Assembly (NCBI RefSeq): GCF_001936475.1
Contig: NZ_MSPQ01000005.1
Span: 124,001-188,000, forward strand
From: Algoriphagus marinus
GTDB taxonomy: Bacteria > Bacteroidota > Bacteroidia > Cytophagales > Cyclobacteriaceae
DNA: 64,000 nucleotides
Reading direction: 5' to 3'
Translations under genes and position numbers: made by a program
Shown here: positions 1 through 9,001 of the stretch, in pieces
Layout of the letters: every line of letters starts with the position of its first letter
How positions within the stretch are numbered: position 1 is the first letter of the stretch
Notes under the pieces: model-generated
The model's database searches: none
What the model saw: the letters and a program-made list of their open reading frames with translations, nothing else
What the model was told of the DNA's origin: nothing

Positions 1-192
1 ACCGTTGCAAAGCGAACTTGGGTAAATCAACTGGATGCGATTCAACTCCTGCTTGGTAAAAATTACTTTTACCTTCATGAGCGAGCAAAAGTGAGATCAA
101 GCCACGGATTAATTTTCTTCCGGGACATGAATGTTGAAGAATTTTTGGCCACGGCCAGAGAACTTGAAAAATCAATAGAAGGAATGCTTTAA
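1..192 (+). CDS. C-terminal fragment of an unrecognised protein (cut by window edge)
   Basis: Frame 1 is open from the first base to a TAA at 190-192, giving 63 residues that end in ELEKSIEGML. The fragment is soluble and contains aromatic and charged segments (for example NYFYLHERAKV and GLIFFRDMN) followed by a helical end. I do not recognise the family. The gene starts upstream of the window. It runs in the same direction as the ROK kinase about 100 bases downstream, so the two may be co-transcribed, which would suggest a sugar-related role, but nothing else supports this. Confidence 0.6.
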   Translation, partial: TVAKRTWVNQLDAIQLLLGKNYFYLHERAKVRSSHGLIFFRDMNVEEFLATARELEKSIEGML

Positions 193-295
193 AACGCATT
201 CTTTTAAATTTTAACCATTTCAATCAGAGGGTTGTCCCTAAAAGTAGACGACTCTCTGATTTTTAGATTAACCTATTAACCCAAAATTGTAATAA

Positions 296-1156
296 ATGGA
301 AAAGGCCATTTTAGGATTAGACATCGGAGGCACTGGCATCAAAGGCGGTGTATTGGTCAATGGACATCTACATGATATCCGGTCTATTTCTACTCCGGCT
401 CAAGAAAGCAAGGAATATATTTTAGAGACTATTGCACAGTTTATTGATTCTTATTCAGCCTATGAGATCTTAGGAATCGGAATCGGAATTCCTGGCTTAG
501 TGAATGTAGAAGAGGGGATTGTTTTAGGACTTTCAAACATTCCTGCTTTCCAGCATGTAGAACTAAAAAAATTCCTATCCAATCGCTATCAAAAACCCAT
601 TTTCATCAACAATGATGCAAACTGTTTCGCTTTAGGGGTACACAAATTTGGCGTAGGTAAAAAATTCAAAAATTTGGTGGGAATTACGCTGGGCACAGGG
701 GTTGGCGGTGGAATTGTGATCAATGGACATGTGTATAGCGGAGTGAATTCTGCGGCTGGCGAATGGTGCAGTGCACCTTACCTCGACTATGACTTTGAGC
801 ACTATTGCAGCGGAAAGTTTTTTGCAAAATATTACCAATCCAGACCAAAGGCTCTGGCAAAGTTAGCTCTAGCTGGAGATGAGAGAGCTCTTAGGGCATT
901 TGATGAATATGGGCACCATTTGGGAGAATTAATAAAACATATATTGTACGCATTGGCTCCTGAAGCTATAGTATTGGGAGGATCCATCAGAAAAACCTAT
1001 CCATTATTCAAAAAATCACTTAATCAAACGCTCTCGACTTTTGGCTATGCCACAGTTTTGGACCGATTAGAAATCTTACTTTCCGAATTAGATGAGACCG
1101 CAATCCACGGTGCTGTGGCGTTGGTAGAATTGGAGCCCGAAACAATCATTAATTAG
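296..1156 (+). CDS. ROK family sugar kinase, glucokinase-like
   Basis: A 286-residue ROK (repressor, ORF, kinase) family protein that probably phosphorylates glucose or a related hexose in the cytoplasm. The N-terminal phosphate-binding motif LGLDIGGTGIKGG is at residues 6-18. The catalytic aspartate is D107 in INNDANCFALG. The second nucleotide-binding motif, LGTGVGGGIVING, is at about 132-144. No DNA-binding domain precedes the kinase fold, so it is an enzyme rather than a ROK repressor. The family's zinc cluster (CxCGxxGC after a GEIGH-like motif) is absent: the region reads GEWCSAPYLDYDFEHYCSG, with only two cysteines. Such forms occur among glucokinase- and polyphosphate-glucokinase-like ROK proteins. 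The substrate cannot be fixed from sequence. A rho-independent terminator follows immediately. Confidence 0.85.
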   Translation: MEKAILGLDIGGTGIKGGVLVNGHLHDIRSISTPAQESKEYILETIAQFIDSYSAYEILGIGIGIPGLVNVEEGIVLGLSNIPAFQHVELKKFLSNRYQKPIFINNDANCFALGVHKFGVGKKFKNLVGITLGTGVGGGIVINGHVYSGVNSAAGEWCSAPYLDYDFEHYCSGKFFAKYYQSRPKALAKLALAGDERALRAFDEYGHHLGELIKHILYALAPEAIVLGGSIRKTYPLFKKSLNQTLSTFGYATVLDRLEILLSELDETAIHGAVALVELEPETIIN

Positions 1157-1186
1157 TTTATCAAGTTGGTTTAGTTTTCTGAAAAT

Positions 1187-1214
1187 GCGGATCTCATCAG
1201 ATCCGCTTTTTTTT
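1187..1214 (+). terminator. rho-independent terminator after the ROK kinase
   Basis: A perfect 8-bp stem, GCGGATCT/AGATCCGC, with a 4-base loop is followed by eight Ts. It lies 30 bases after the ROK kinase stop codon. Confidence 0.85.
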
Positions 1215-1299
1215 GCTATTCTGATTTTAAGAATTCCAACTTAATTTTGAACAAGAATGTATTTTACCCTACTTTTCCCATGCAATAAGATCTTTCAAA

Positions 1300-2253
1300 A
1301 TGCCCAATTATCTCCTCAAAGTCGCCCTTGCTCAAATTGCTCCAGTTTGGCTGAATAAAGTCAAAACCCTCGAAAAAGTAGCATCATCAATCGAAGAAGC
1401 GGCTTCTAAAGGTTGTGAATTAATCATTTTTGGAGAAGGACTTGTGCCGGGCTATCCTTGGTGGCTTTCGATCACCTCTGCATCAGATTGGGACAATAGA
1501 ATTCAAAAAGAAATCCATGCCCACTACCTGCGGAATGCCATCAGCGTCGAATCCGGTGATTTGAAGCGAATTTGTGAACTGGCAAAGGCAAATCAGATTG
1601 CCATTTATCTTGGGATAATTGAGCGACCAATCGACCGGGGCGGCCATAGCATTTATTGTTCGCTCGTCTACATAGACAATACCGGTGAAGTAAAATCCGT
1701 ACATCGTAAACTTCAGCCCACCTATGATGAGCGCCTGACTTGGGCTCAGGGAGACGGATATGGACTTCAGGTTCATTCCCTCAAAGAATTTACAGTAGGT
1801 GGATTGAACTGTTGGGAAAACTGGATGCCACTTGCGCGAACTGCGCTCTACGGTCTTGGAGAAAACCTCCATGTTGCAGTATGGCCGGGAGCTGTTCGGA
1901 ATACTGAAAACATCACGCGCATGATTGCCCAAGAAGGCAGATCATTTTCAATCTCAGTTTCAAGTTTAATGCGAAAAAGTGACTTCCCAGCCGATACACC
2001 TCATCTGGATGTGATTTTAAAAAACTGCCCGGATGTCTTAGCCAATGGTGGTAGCTGTATTGCTGGACCGGATGGGAAATGGATTTTGGAACCCGTGGCT
2101 GATCATGAAGGACTTTTGATTGAAACATTAGACTTTAACAGGGTCCTCGAGGAGCGTCAAAACTTTGATGCAGTTGGCCACTACTCAAGGCCGGATGTCT
2201 TACAATTAACTGTCAATCGGGAAAGACAAAGATCAGTTAAGTATGACTCTTGA
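1300..2253 (+). CDS. nitrilase / carbon-nitrogen hydrolase
   Basis: A 317-residue nitrilase-superfamily enzyme that hydrolyses a C-N bond, most likely a nitrile to acid plus ammonia. The catalytic triad is visible as E46 (IFGEGLVPGYPWW), K137 (VHRKLQPTYDERLTW) and C171 (GGLNCWENWMPLAR). E144, in the same segment as the lysine, matches the second structural glutamate of the family. The NCWENWMPLAR block and the following HVAVWPG match branch 1 (true nitrilases) better than the amidase or N-carbamoylase branches. No signal peptide is present. It stands alone between the ROK terminator and a convergent oxidoreductase. The natural substrate is unknown. Confidence 0.85.
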   Translation: MPNYLLKVALAQIAPVWLNKVKTLEKVASSIEEAASKGCELIIFGEGLVPGYPWWLSITSASDWDNRIQKEIHAHYLRNAISVESGDLKRICELAKANQIAIYLGIIERPIDRGGHSIYCSLVYIDNTGEVKSVHRKLQPTYDERLTWAQGDGYGLQVHSLKEFTVGGLNCWENWMPLARTALYGLGENLHVAVWPGAVRNTENITRMIAQEGRSFSISVSSLMRKSDFPADTPHLDVILKNCPDVLANGGSCIAGPDGKWILEPVADHEGLLIETLDFNRVLEERQNFDAVGHYSRPDVLQLTVNRERQRSVKYDS

Positions 2254-2264
2254 AATCAAAAAGC

Positions 2265-2326
2265 AGAAGTCTGAAATCAAAAAATTGAAAGGAAACAGCT
2301 TTTGCAACCTATGATTTCAGACTTCT
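2265..2326. repeat. 15-bp inverted repeat between convergent genes
   Basis: AGAAGTCTGAAATCA at 2265-2279 is perfectly complementary to TGATTTCAGACTTCT at 2312-2326, with 32 bases between the arms. It sits in the 91-bp gap between the convergent nitrilase and oxidoreductase genes. It could act as a bidirectional transcription stop or be a dispersed palindromic repeat. There is no clear T-run on either side. Confidence 0.6.
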
Positions 2327-2344
2327 GAATTAACACTTCTCATT

Positions 2345-3715
2345 TTATCCCCCTCTCCCACTAGCCAATAGCGGAATGTCAGTCAGGTCCTGAACTTTGA
2401 TCGGTTTTCCGGTCTCAATACTATTTCGAGCTGCGATACCCACCAAGATTGACATGGCACCATCTCGGCTTCCGGCGGATTGACGCCAAGGATCTGCCAT
2501 CGTTGGATCCTTGAAAAGCTTATCTTTCAATCGAGTATCTCCTCCTCCATGTCCACCTCCTCCATGAGGAATAATGATTGTTTCTCTTTCCCCAAAATTC
2601 TTGGTTAAGTGGATTTCATCCTCAGCTTTTTCATCCCAAGGCTGACGCTCTTTGATCCAGGCCTCGAGTCTTCCTTTTGTTCCATTGAAAGCAATTCGAT
2701 AACCCTCATATGGAGAGTAAGTCGTCAGAGAATAACTGACCTGGACGTCATTTTTGTATTTAATCTGTACGGCCATCTTATCATAGATATTGATGTCCTC
2801 ACGGAAGACACAGCCATCCCGATGGTATCCATCGTATTTCTCATTTTCCACATAGAGCTTCATCAGATGCTCACTTCTGGTAATATCCCAGTGAAAATCA
2901 CATTTGTCAGCATGCACACATCCTCTACAGGTAGTACCACGGAAAGGCCCATTTTTCCCATAAAACTCCAATTTACCGTAGGCGAAAACCTCTTCGGGAT
3001 CCGAATCAATCCACCAATTCAACAAGTCGAAATGGTGGGTGGATTTGTGGACTAAAAGCGTCCCTCCTTTTTCCTTGTAGCCATGCCATCTTCGGAAGTA
3101 ATCAGCACCATGAGAAGTATCCAGATACCAATGAAAATCCACAGAAGTTAAATCACCTATTTCTCCTGCCCGTAGTAATTCGTATAGTTTTTGGCGATGG
3201 GGTGAATAGCGGTAATTGAATGTCACGATCAACCGCTTTCCAGACTTTCGCTCTGCATCCAAAATTGCCTGACATTTGAATTCGTCAGTGGTCATTGGTT
3301 TTTCAGAAATCACATTGATGCCTGAATTTAAACCTTTGATGATAAACTCGTGATGTGTGGAATCCATTGTAGTCACAATCAGCACATCTGGTTTGGTTTT
3401 GGCAAGCATTTCATCAGCATCAGCAAACAACGGACAATCAGCACCTATGTATTCTTTTCCATAGCGAAGTCTTCCTTCATTTTTATCACTCAATCCTACA
3501 AATTCTACTTGATCTTTATAGACCCGCATCACATCGCGCCCAAACATAGAGCAACCTCTCACTCCTGTTCCAATCAAAGCAAGTCTCATTTTCTGATCCG
3601 GTTTATCCCAAAAAGTAAGCGCTTCAGCGATCGGATGTACCATAAATGATCCCGCAAGAAGAGATCCGGATTTTGCGATGAAATCGCGCCTGGAATTAAT
3701 TTGATTCTTATCCAT
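2345..3715 (-). CDS. secreted Gfo/Idh/MocA family oxidoreductase
   Basis: An NAD(P)-dependent oxidoreductase of the glucose-fructose oxidoreductase family, probably acting on a sugar or cyclitol. I place the start at the ATG at 3715 (MDKNQINSRRDFIAKSG), not at the earlier in-frame ATG at 3757. This gives 457 residues and exposes a twin-arginine export signal (SRRDFI followed by a hydrophobic stretch). The Rossmann motif LIGTGVRGCSM follows, and the EKP motif is in ISEKPMTTDEF. A cysteine-rich insert (CRGCVHADKCDFHWD) is present in the substrate domain and could bind a metal, though this is an inference. Gly/His-rich residues (HGGGGHGGGD) lie near the C-terminus. It is convergent with the nitrilase gene. 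The substrate is unknown. Confidence 0.85.
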   Translation of the reverse strand: MDKNQINSRRDFIAKSGSLLAGSFMVHPIAEALTFWDKPDQKMRLALIGTGVRGCSMFGRDVMRVYKDQVEFVGLSDKNEGRLRYGKEYIGADCPLFADADEMLAKTKPDVLIVTTMDSTHHEFIIKGLNSGINVISEKPMTTDEFKCQAILDAERKSGKRLIVTFNYRYSPHRQKLYELLRAGEIGDLTSVDFHWYLDTSHGADYFRRWHGYKEKGGTLLVHKSTHHFDLLNWWIDSDPEEVFAYGKLEFYGKNGPFRGTTCRGCVHADKCDFHWDITRSEHLMKLYVENEKYDGYHRDGCVFREDINIYDKMAVQIKYKNDVQVSYSLTTYSPYEGYRIAFNGTKGRLEAWIKERQPWDEKAEDEIHLTKNFGERETIIIPHGGGGHGGGDTRLKDKLFKDPTMADPWRQSAGSRDGAMSILVGIAARNSIETGKPIKVQDLTDIPLLASGRGG

Positions 3716-3869
3716 GAATTTTAAGGTTATTGGGTTGGAAAGAAGTAAGATAAGCAATTCTATTTTTTTTTATATCAGGGATTACGGAATCGATTTTTCT
3801 GATTGTTAAACAGATAAAAAATCAGCTTTACAAATCATTTGAGCTATTTTTGAGTTTCTGAAAATAAGC

Positions 3870-4727
3870 ATGGAACGCATAATCTCTTTTCGGGGACTTT
3901 TTCGAATTAGCAGGCCTATCAATTTGTTGATGGTAGGCTTTGCGCAGCTTATGGCCGCTTATTTTTTAATAGAGACGAACAACCAAGGCTTACCTGTTTT
4001 TCAGGATTTCAAACTATATCTACTCGTGTTTTCAACGATCATTATCACCGCAGCAGGTTATATGATCAATGACTACTACGATGTCAAAATCGACTATGTC
4101 AATCGCCCCCATGAAGTGATAGTTGGGAAAGGAATAAAACGTCGAATGGTGATATTTCTTCATACCATTCTGAATTTCATTGGAATAGGGATAGGTTTTG
4201 CGGTGGCTCCCCGGATAGGATTGATTAATTTTGTTGCAGCATTTCTACTCTGGCTATATAGCAACCGATTGAAGCGGGAACCCTTCATAGGTAACCTTAC
4301 TGTTGCATTTTTGACAGGCTTAGCAATTTATTTGGTAGCTTTTTATTACCAAAAATCAGAACTACTCGTATTGACCTATGCTATTTTCGCTTTTTTCCTT
4401 AACCTGATCCGTGAGATTATCAAAGACATCGAGGATCGCCCTGGAGATCGGAAACACGGTTGTCGGACTTTACCGATTGTGATTGGCTTTCGTAAAACCA
4501 AAGATGTTATATTTCTAGTAGCGATCTGTTTTGTTTCAGCGATCATCATTATCACTTTTGAAATCAACAAACCTCACCTTTTTTACTATTTTGGAGGTTT
4601 GGGTATATTTTTCCTGTATTTCATGTACAAGATCTACCAAGCGGATCGAAAAGATCATTTTACTCAGCTAAGCCTTTTTGCTAAAATTCTAATGCTCGTT
4701 GGGACAATGAGTATGGGATTTCTTTGA
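3870..4727 (+). CDS. UbiA-family prenyltransferase, GGGP geranylgeranyltransferase-like
   Basis: A 285-residue polytopic membrane prenyltransferase. The first aspartate-rich Mg2+/diphosphate motif is INDYYDVKIDYVN (N67, D68, D71, D75). The second is in IKDIEDRPGDRKHG (roughly residues 184-197). About eight hydrophobic helices surround them. In Bacteroidota this UbiA branch is commonly annotated as geranylgeranylglycerol-phosphate geranylgeranyltransferase; that assignment comes from family resemblance, and other prenyl acceptors remain possible. A TATTTTTG element at 3845-3852, 18 bases before the start, resembles the -7 box of Bacteroidota promoters. The gene is divergent from the oxidoreductase upstream. 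Confidence 0.8.
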   Translation: MERIISFRGLFRISRPINLLMVGFAQLMAAYFLIETNNQGLPVFQDFKLYLLVFSTIIITAAGYMINDYYDVKIDYVNRPHEVIVGKGIKRRMVIFLHTILNFIGIGIGFAVAPRIGLINFVAAFLLWLYSNRLKREPFIGNLTVAFLTGLAIYLVAFYYQKSELLVLTYAIFAFFLNLIREIIKDIEDRPGDRKHGCRTLPIVIGFRKTKDVIFLVAICFVSAIIIITFEINKPHLFYYFGGLGIFFLYFMYKIYQADRKDHFTQLSLFAKILMLVGTMSMGFL

Positions 4728-4925
4728 TTTCAGATTTACGATATGAGATTTTTGAGATCTAAAAGATTCTCTACCGCTGATATCAGAAATTAAACTTTTC
4801 CGCTTCGCTGATAAAAACAAATTCAAACAAAACCCAATCTATTCGAGAATCCGGAAAATCGTAATCTCCAATTTGTAGACACATTTCGCAATAAAACCAG
4901 TATTTTGATGCAAATTTTCTAAAGA

Positions 4926-6008
4926 ATGCTCGAAAGCAAAGTCATTGTCATCAAAATCGGCTCGAATGTCCTAACACAGGAAGACGGACTTCCCGACCTC
5001 ATTCGAATGGAGAAACTGGTCTTGCAGATTCAAAATCTGATGAGTCAGGGAAAGAAAGTAGTCCTTGTAAGTTCCGGTGCGGTAGCTTTTGGAAGACAGG
5101 CGATTCCACTTCCGGAAAAATTAAACCCCGTTTTCAAAAAACAAATTTGGGCCTCTACAGGTCAAATCCGCCTAATCCACGAGTACCAACAACGCTTCGA
5201 AAAGCAAGGAGTCCAAATCGCTCAGATTTTGGTCACCAAGGAAGATTTTCGGGATCGAAAGCATTTTCTGAATATGAAAAATTGTATTCAGGCTTTGTTA
5301 GCTCAGGGGATCCTCCCGATCATCAACGAAAATGATACAGTGACGATTACCGAATTGATGTTTACCGACAACGATGAACTGGCCGGTTTGACTGCAGCCA
5401 TGATCGATGCAGATACACTGATCTTGCTTACCAATGTGGACGGGATTTATACCGGAAACCCTGCCGAACCAGGATCGAAATTGATCGAAAAAGTCTCTTC
5501 CTCCATGCCGGAAATCTCCAACTATATCTCCGCATCGAAATCCTCCTTTGGTAGAGGTGGCATGCTGACCAAATATGCCATGGCTAAAAAATCAGCAGAT
5601 TTGGGGATTCAAGTTTTCATCGCCAATGGCAAACGGGATAATATCTTACAGGAATTTGCCGAAGGAAAAATCAAATGCACGCAATTCGAAGCCAAAAAAT
5701 CGACTCATAGCACCAAAAAATGGCTGGCTCACGGGGCTTCCTATTACAAAGGTGAACTGACTGTCAATGCAGGAGCGAAAGCTTCACTTACTTCAGAAGT
5801 CATTCGAAGTCTACTTCCAATTGGGATTTCAAGTTTGGAAGGTGAATTTTCCAAAGGTGACATTTTACTGATTAAAGATGAAAAAGGGCGGAAAATCGGT
5901 TTGGGTCGAGCAGAATACAATTCAAAACTCGCCCAAGAGCGATTAGGACAAAAAAATCAAAAAGCACTAATTCATTACGATTACCTCTATCTTTTCGATC
6001 ATGAATGA
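4926..6008 (+). CDS. proB: glutamate 5-kinase
   Basis: A 360-residue enzyme that phosphorylates glutamate in the first step of proline synthesis in the cytoplasm. The amino-acid kinase domain starts with [12 protein letters not shown]. It carries [13 protein letters not shown], the substrate loop [18 protein letters not shown], and the nucleotide motif [14 protein letters not shown]. The last 90 residues form a PUA-like domain ([16 protein letters not shown] through [14 protein letters not shown]), giving the usual two-domain length. The stop overlaps the start of proA by 8 bases, so the two are probably translationally coupled. Confidence 0.97.
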   Translation: MLESKVIVIKIGSNVLTQEDGLPDLIRMEKLVLQIQNLMSQGKKVVLVSSGAVAFGRQAIPLPEKLNPVFKKQIWASTGQIRLIHEYQQRFEKQGVQIAQILVTKEDFRDRKHFLNMKNCIQALLAQGILPIINENDTVTITELMFTDNDELAGLTAAMIDADTLILLTNVDGIYTGNPAEPGSKLIEKVSSSMPEISNYISASKSSFGRGGMLTKYAMAKKSADLGIQVFIANGKRDNILQEFAEGKIKCTQFEAKKSTHSTKKWLAHGASYYKGELTVNAGAKASLTSEVIRSLLPIGISSLEGEFSKGDILLIKDEKGRKIGLGRAEYNSKLAQERLGQKNQKALIHYDYLYLFDHE

Positions 6009-7242
6009 GTATCAGAGAATTTTTGAAGATGTAAAAAAAGCCAGCCGAAAGCTGATTGGGCTCTCTGACTCCAAAGTAAATGCGGCCTTAAGTGATTTGG
6101 CGGATTTGGCTATCGCCAAAAGTGATTTTTTGCTCTCCGAAAATCAAAAAGATTTAGCCCGAATGGATTCACAAAACCCAATGTACGATCGGCTTTTACT
6201 TTCAGCGGAGCGCATCAAAAATATATCCTCTGAATTGATTCAGGTTAGTAATTTACTTTCTCCACTCCATCATGTTTTGGAGCAAAAGATTTTAGAAAAT
6301 GGGCTTTCCTTACAAAAAGTTTCCGTTCCCTTGGGGGTAATTGGAATCATCTATGAATCCCGCCCCAATGTGACTTTTGACGTATTTGCCATCGCAATCA
6401 AATCCGGAAACGGATTAGTCTTGAAAGGGGGCTCAGATGCTGATGCCTCCAATCGAGCCATTTTGAGTTTGATTCATGAAGTTTTGGAAAAGCATGAAAT
6501 CCCTACTCAAGCTTTTCAACTGCTTCCCGCTGATCGGTCCGCTACTAAAGCTTTGCTTGAGGCGGTTGGTTTCGTAGACATAATCATTCCCCGGGGTTCG
6601 CAGGGACTGATCAATTTCGTACGGGAAAATGCGAAAGTCCCGGTAATAGAAACTGGTGCTGGAATCGTCCACACTTATGTGGATGAAAGCGCAGATTTGG
6701 AGAAAGCAAAAGCTATAATTCTGAATTCAAAAACGAGGAGGCCAAGCGTCTGCAATTCTCTGGATTGTCTGATTATTCACGAGACTCACTTGAATAATCT
6801 AAATAAATTAGTTGCTCCTCTATTGGAAAAAGAAGTCGAGATTTTTGCAGATGAATTGGCTTTTGGGGCTTTAAAAACCAACCCACTGGTCCATAAAGCG
6901 ACAGAAAAGCATTTTGGGACAGAGTTTCTCAGTCTAAAACTGGCGATCAAAACAGTTGCAAACTTAGATGAAGCCTTGGATCATATTTCCCACTATTCTT
7001 CGCAGCATTCAGAAGCCATCGTTACCGAAAATCAGGACGCTATGGATCGTTTCCTTTTAGAGGTAGATGCTGCTGCAGTCTATATCAATACCTCCACAGC
7101 CTTCACGGATGGGAATCAGTTTGGATTGGGAGCCGAAATAGGAATCAGCACTCAAAAACTCCATGCGCGTGGTCCAATGGGACTCAAGGAACTGACCAGC
7201 TACAAATGGATCGTTCGTGGAAATGGTCAAGTGAGAACGTAG
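6001..7242 (+). CDS. proA: glutamate-5-semialdehyde dehydrogenase (gamma-glutamyl phosphate reductase)
   Basis: A 413-residue NADPH-dependent reductase converting gamma-glutamyl phosphate to the semialdehyde, the second step of proline synthesis. Family landmarks are [15 protein letters not shown] (111-125), [22 protein letters not shown], and the catalytic cysteine C251 in [12 protein letters not shown]. The C-terminal [13 protein letters not shown] block is intact. Length is normal for the family. It overlaps proB by 8 bases. Immediately downstream lies a decayed purN fragment and not a pyrroline reductase gene. Confidence 0.97.
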   Translation: MNEYQRIFEDVKKASRKLIGLSDSKVNAALSDLADLAIAKSDFLLSENQKDLARMDSQNPMYDRLLLSAERIKNISSELIQVSNLLSPLHHVLEQKILENGLSLQKVSVPLGVIGIIYESRPNVTFDVFAIAIKSGNGLVLKGGSDADASNRAILSLIHEVLEKHEIPTQAFQLLPADRSATKALLEAVGFVDIIIPRGSQGLINFVRENAKVPVIETGAGIVHTYVDESADLEKAKAIILNSKTRRPSVCNSLDCLIIHETHLNNLNKLVAPLLEKEVEIFADELAFGALKTNPLVHKATEKHFGTEFLSLKLAIKTVANLDEALDHISHYSSQHSEAIVTENQDAMDRFLLEVDAAAVYINTSTAFTDGNQFGLGAEIGISTQKLHARGPMGLKELTSYKWIVRGNGQVRT

Positions 7243-7263
7243 GGAGTTGGAGACGAATAACAT

Positions 7264-7419
7264 TGAGTAATTTTAATACAACTGGTAAACGAAAACTACG
7301 ATAAAGGAAAAATCATTTTTCAAAAGGCAACTTCCGTAGAAAAATCAGAGAGTTGAGAAGATATTGCAGTTAATCTCGAACATCGATATTTCGTCGAGAT
7401 AATTGTGAGTACGATTTGA
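7264..7419 (+). pseudogene. decayed 3' fragment of a second purN
   Basis: Reading from 7282 in one frame gives LVNENYDKGKIIFQKATSV, then EKSES, a TGA stop, EDIA, and then VNLEHRYFVEIIV before a TGA at 7417-7419. This matches residues 138-185 of the intact PurN encoded at 11730-12287 (LVNEHYDEGKIIFQAATSV... EDIA... LEHRYFPEVIE). Nucleotide similarity is also high; for example, a stretch of 16 or more bases beginning AAGGAAAAATC is identical. The stop replaces the proline codon of SPEDIA, and about two codons are missing in the SKVHA region. Upstream of 7264 no purN similarity remains, so only the last quarter of the gene survives. It lies 20 bases after proA. Confidence 0.85.
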
Positions 7420-7738
7420 CCTTTCACATTCCTGAGTTTTTTTCATTTATCAGGTTCAGATATATAGGATGTGGTCAACTACATTACACAATAGTCAAGA
7501 CGTTAAACCCTGAGTAGCGAAGCTTAGGAAATGCTTGAGAAATTGACTTATCTCAGAAAAACCCCATAAAATTATAATTGAAGACAAAGGCTATTTTGAG
7601 TTTTCCGACAGGCAGATTTACTTAATGGCTATTGACCATACCTCGAATTATTGCTGGAAGGCAAGGAGGAAAAACTAAAAGAAAAAGAAAATTATATAAT
7701 ATAATTGCAAGTCCTGCCATCAAACCAACTATCAAACC
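7420..7738. other. non-coding stretch upstream of the glucanase cluster
   Basis: No open frame of useful length was found. The segment is AT-rich, with an A-rich run at about 7667-7705 just before the GH17 gene. It presumably contains the promoter of the glycosidase cluster, but I could not place a convincing -33/-7 pair. No tRNA or riboswitch was recognised. Confidence 0.5.
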
Positions 7739-8911
7739 ATGACCGCTAAAGACATCTTAGGGAATCCTGATTACCTCGCCATTTCTTTTGGAGGCTATCG
7801 AGACACCACAAGAAACAACCAACCTACCCTTGCTCAGCTTAAGGAGGATTTGAAAATTCTTTATGCCATGGGCATTCGGATCGTGAGAACCTACAACGTA
7901 CAACTTCCCCATGCGCCCAACGTGGTCAAGGCGATTTCAGAATTGAAAAAGGAGTTACCTGGTTTTGAAATGTATGTGATGCTAGGTGCTTGGATTGATT
8001 GTAAGCATGCTTGGACGGAATTAACTCCAGATCATCACCAAGAGAGTGAGCAAAATGAAGGCGAGATCAACCGAGCAATCGCCCTTGCAAAGGAATACCC
8101 ATCAATAATCAAGGTAATCGCCGTCGGAAACGAAGCAATGGTGAAGTGGGCTGAGTCCTACTATGTGCAGCCCGGAGTTATCCTCAAGTGGGTTTTGCAA
8201 CTCCAGAAACTCAAAGCCAAAAATGAGCTTCCAAAAGACCTTTGGATTACCTCATCGGATGATTTCTCTTCCTGGGGAGGCGGGGACCCGATGTATCATG
8301 TGCCGGAACTAGAGCAACTCATTCAAGCAGTTGATTTTGTATCGATGCACACTTACCCGATGCACAACACCCATTATAATCCTTTCTTTTGGGGCGTTAC
8401 TACTGAGGAAAAGAAATTACCTAAAGAAAAAATACTGTCCTTATCCATGAAGCGCGCAGTTAGCTTTGCCACAGATCAATATGAGCAAGTCAAAGCTTAT
8501 GTGCAGCGTATCGCGTCAGGAAAGCCGGTTCATATTGGAGAGACCGGATGGGCTACGACTTCAGATGGGTTTTACGGTCCGAATGGAGCCAAAGCTTGTG
8601 ATGAGTATAAAGAAAAGCTCTACTATGAATCCATGCGAAATTGGTCCAATGAAAATGGAATTTCTTGTTTTTATTTTGAAGCCTTCGACGAGCCTTGGAA
8701 GGATGCTGGAAATCCGATTGGATCAGAAAATCACTTTGGATTAATCACTGTTGACGGAAAAGCCAAGTACGCCCTTTGGGAAAAAGTAGACCAGGGAATC
8801 TTTGATGGATTGACTCGTGATGGTCGCCCAATTACCAAATCTCTTGATGGAAATGAGAAATTAGTCCTTGAAAAAGCGATGATTCCTCCCTTAAATCATC
8901 ATTTGAAATGA
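7739..8911 (+). CDS. GH17-family glycosyl hydrolase (beta-1,3-glucanase type)
   Basis: A 390-residue TIM-barrel glycosidase of the GH17 type, which cleaves or transfers beta-1,3-glucan chains. The acid/base glutamate is E132 in VIAVGNEAM, and the nucleophile is E268 in HIGETGWATT. The barrel start reads GIRIVRTYNVQLPHAP, and FVSMHTYPMHN lies between the catalytic residues. FYFEAFDEPWKD near the C-terminus is also characteristic. There is no signal peptide or lipobox, so the protein appears cytoplasmic, which is unusual for a polysaccharide-degrading enzyme. It is the first of three same-strand glycosidase genes (GH17, GH30, GH17), suggesting stepwise breakdown of an imported or internal beta-glucan. 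Confidence 0.8.
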   Translation: MTAKDILGNPDYLAISFGGYRDTTRNNQPTLAQLKEDLKILYAMGIRIVRTYNVQLPHAPNVVKAISELKKELPGFEMYVMLGAWIDCKHAWTELTPDHHQESEQNEGEINRAIALAKEYPSIIKVIAVGNEAMVKWAESYYVQPGVILKWVLQLQKLKAKNELPKDLWITSSDDFSSWGGGDPMYHVPELEQLIQAVDFVSMHTYPMHNTHYNPFFWGVTTEEKKLPKEKILSLSMKRAVSFATDQYEQVKAYVQRIASGKPVHIGETGWATTSDGFYGPNGAKACDEYKEKLYYESMRNWSNENGISCFYFEAFDEPWKDAGNPIGSENHFGLITVDGKAKYALWEKVDQGIFDGLTRDGRPITKSLDGNEKLVLEKAMIPPLNHHLK

Positions 8912-9001
8912 GCCAACTAATGTGAACTAGTTTGGAATCAACTTTCCATTCTTTCTTTAATTTCAATTAGTAAACCTGTAGCACTTAAAAAACCATCTCC
9001 C

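Noticed and set aside
7420..7738. Possible further gene relics after the purN fragment, for example a short frame near 7626-7680
   Set aside because: No match to a family could be defended and the frames are shorter than 25 codons.
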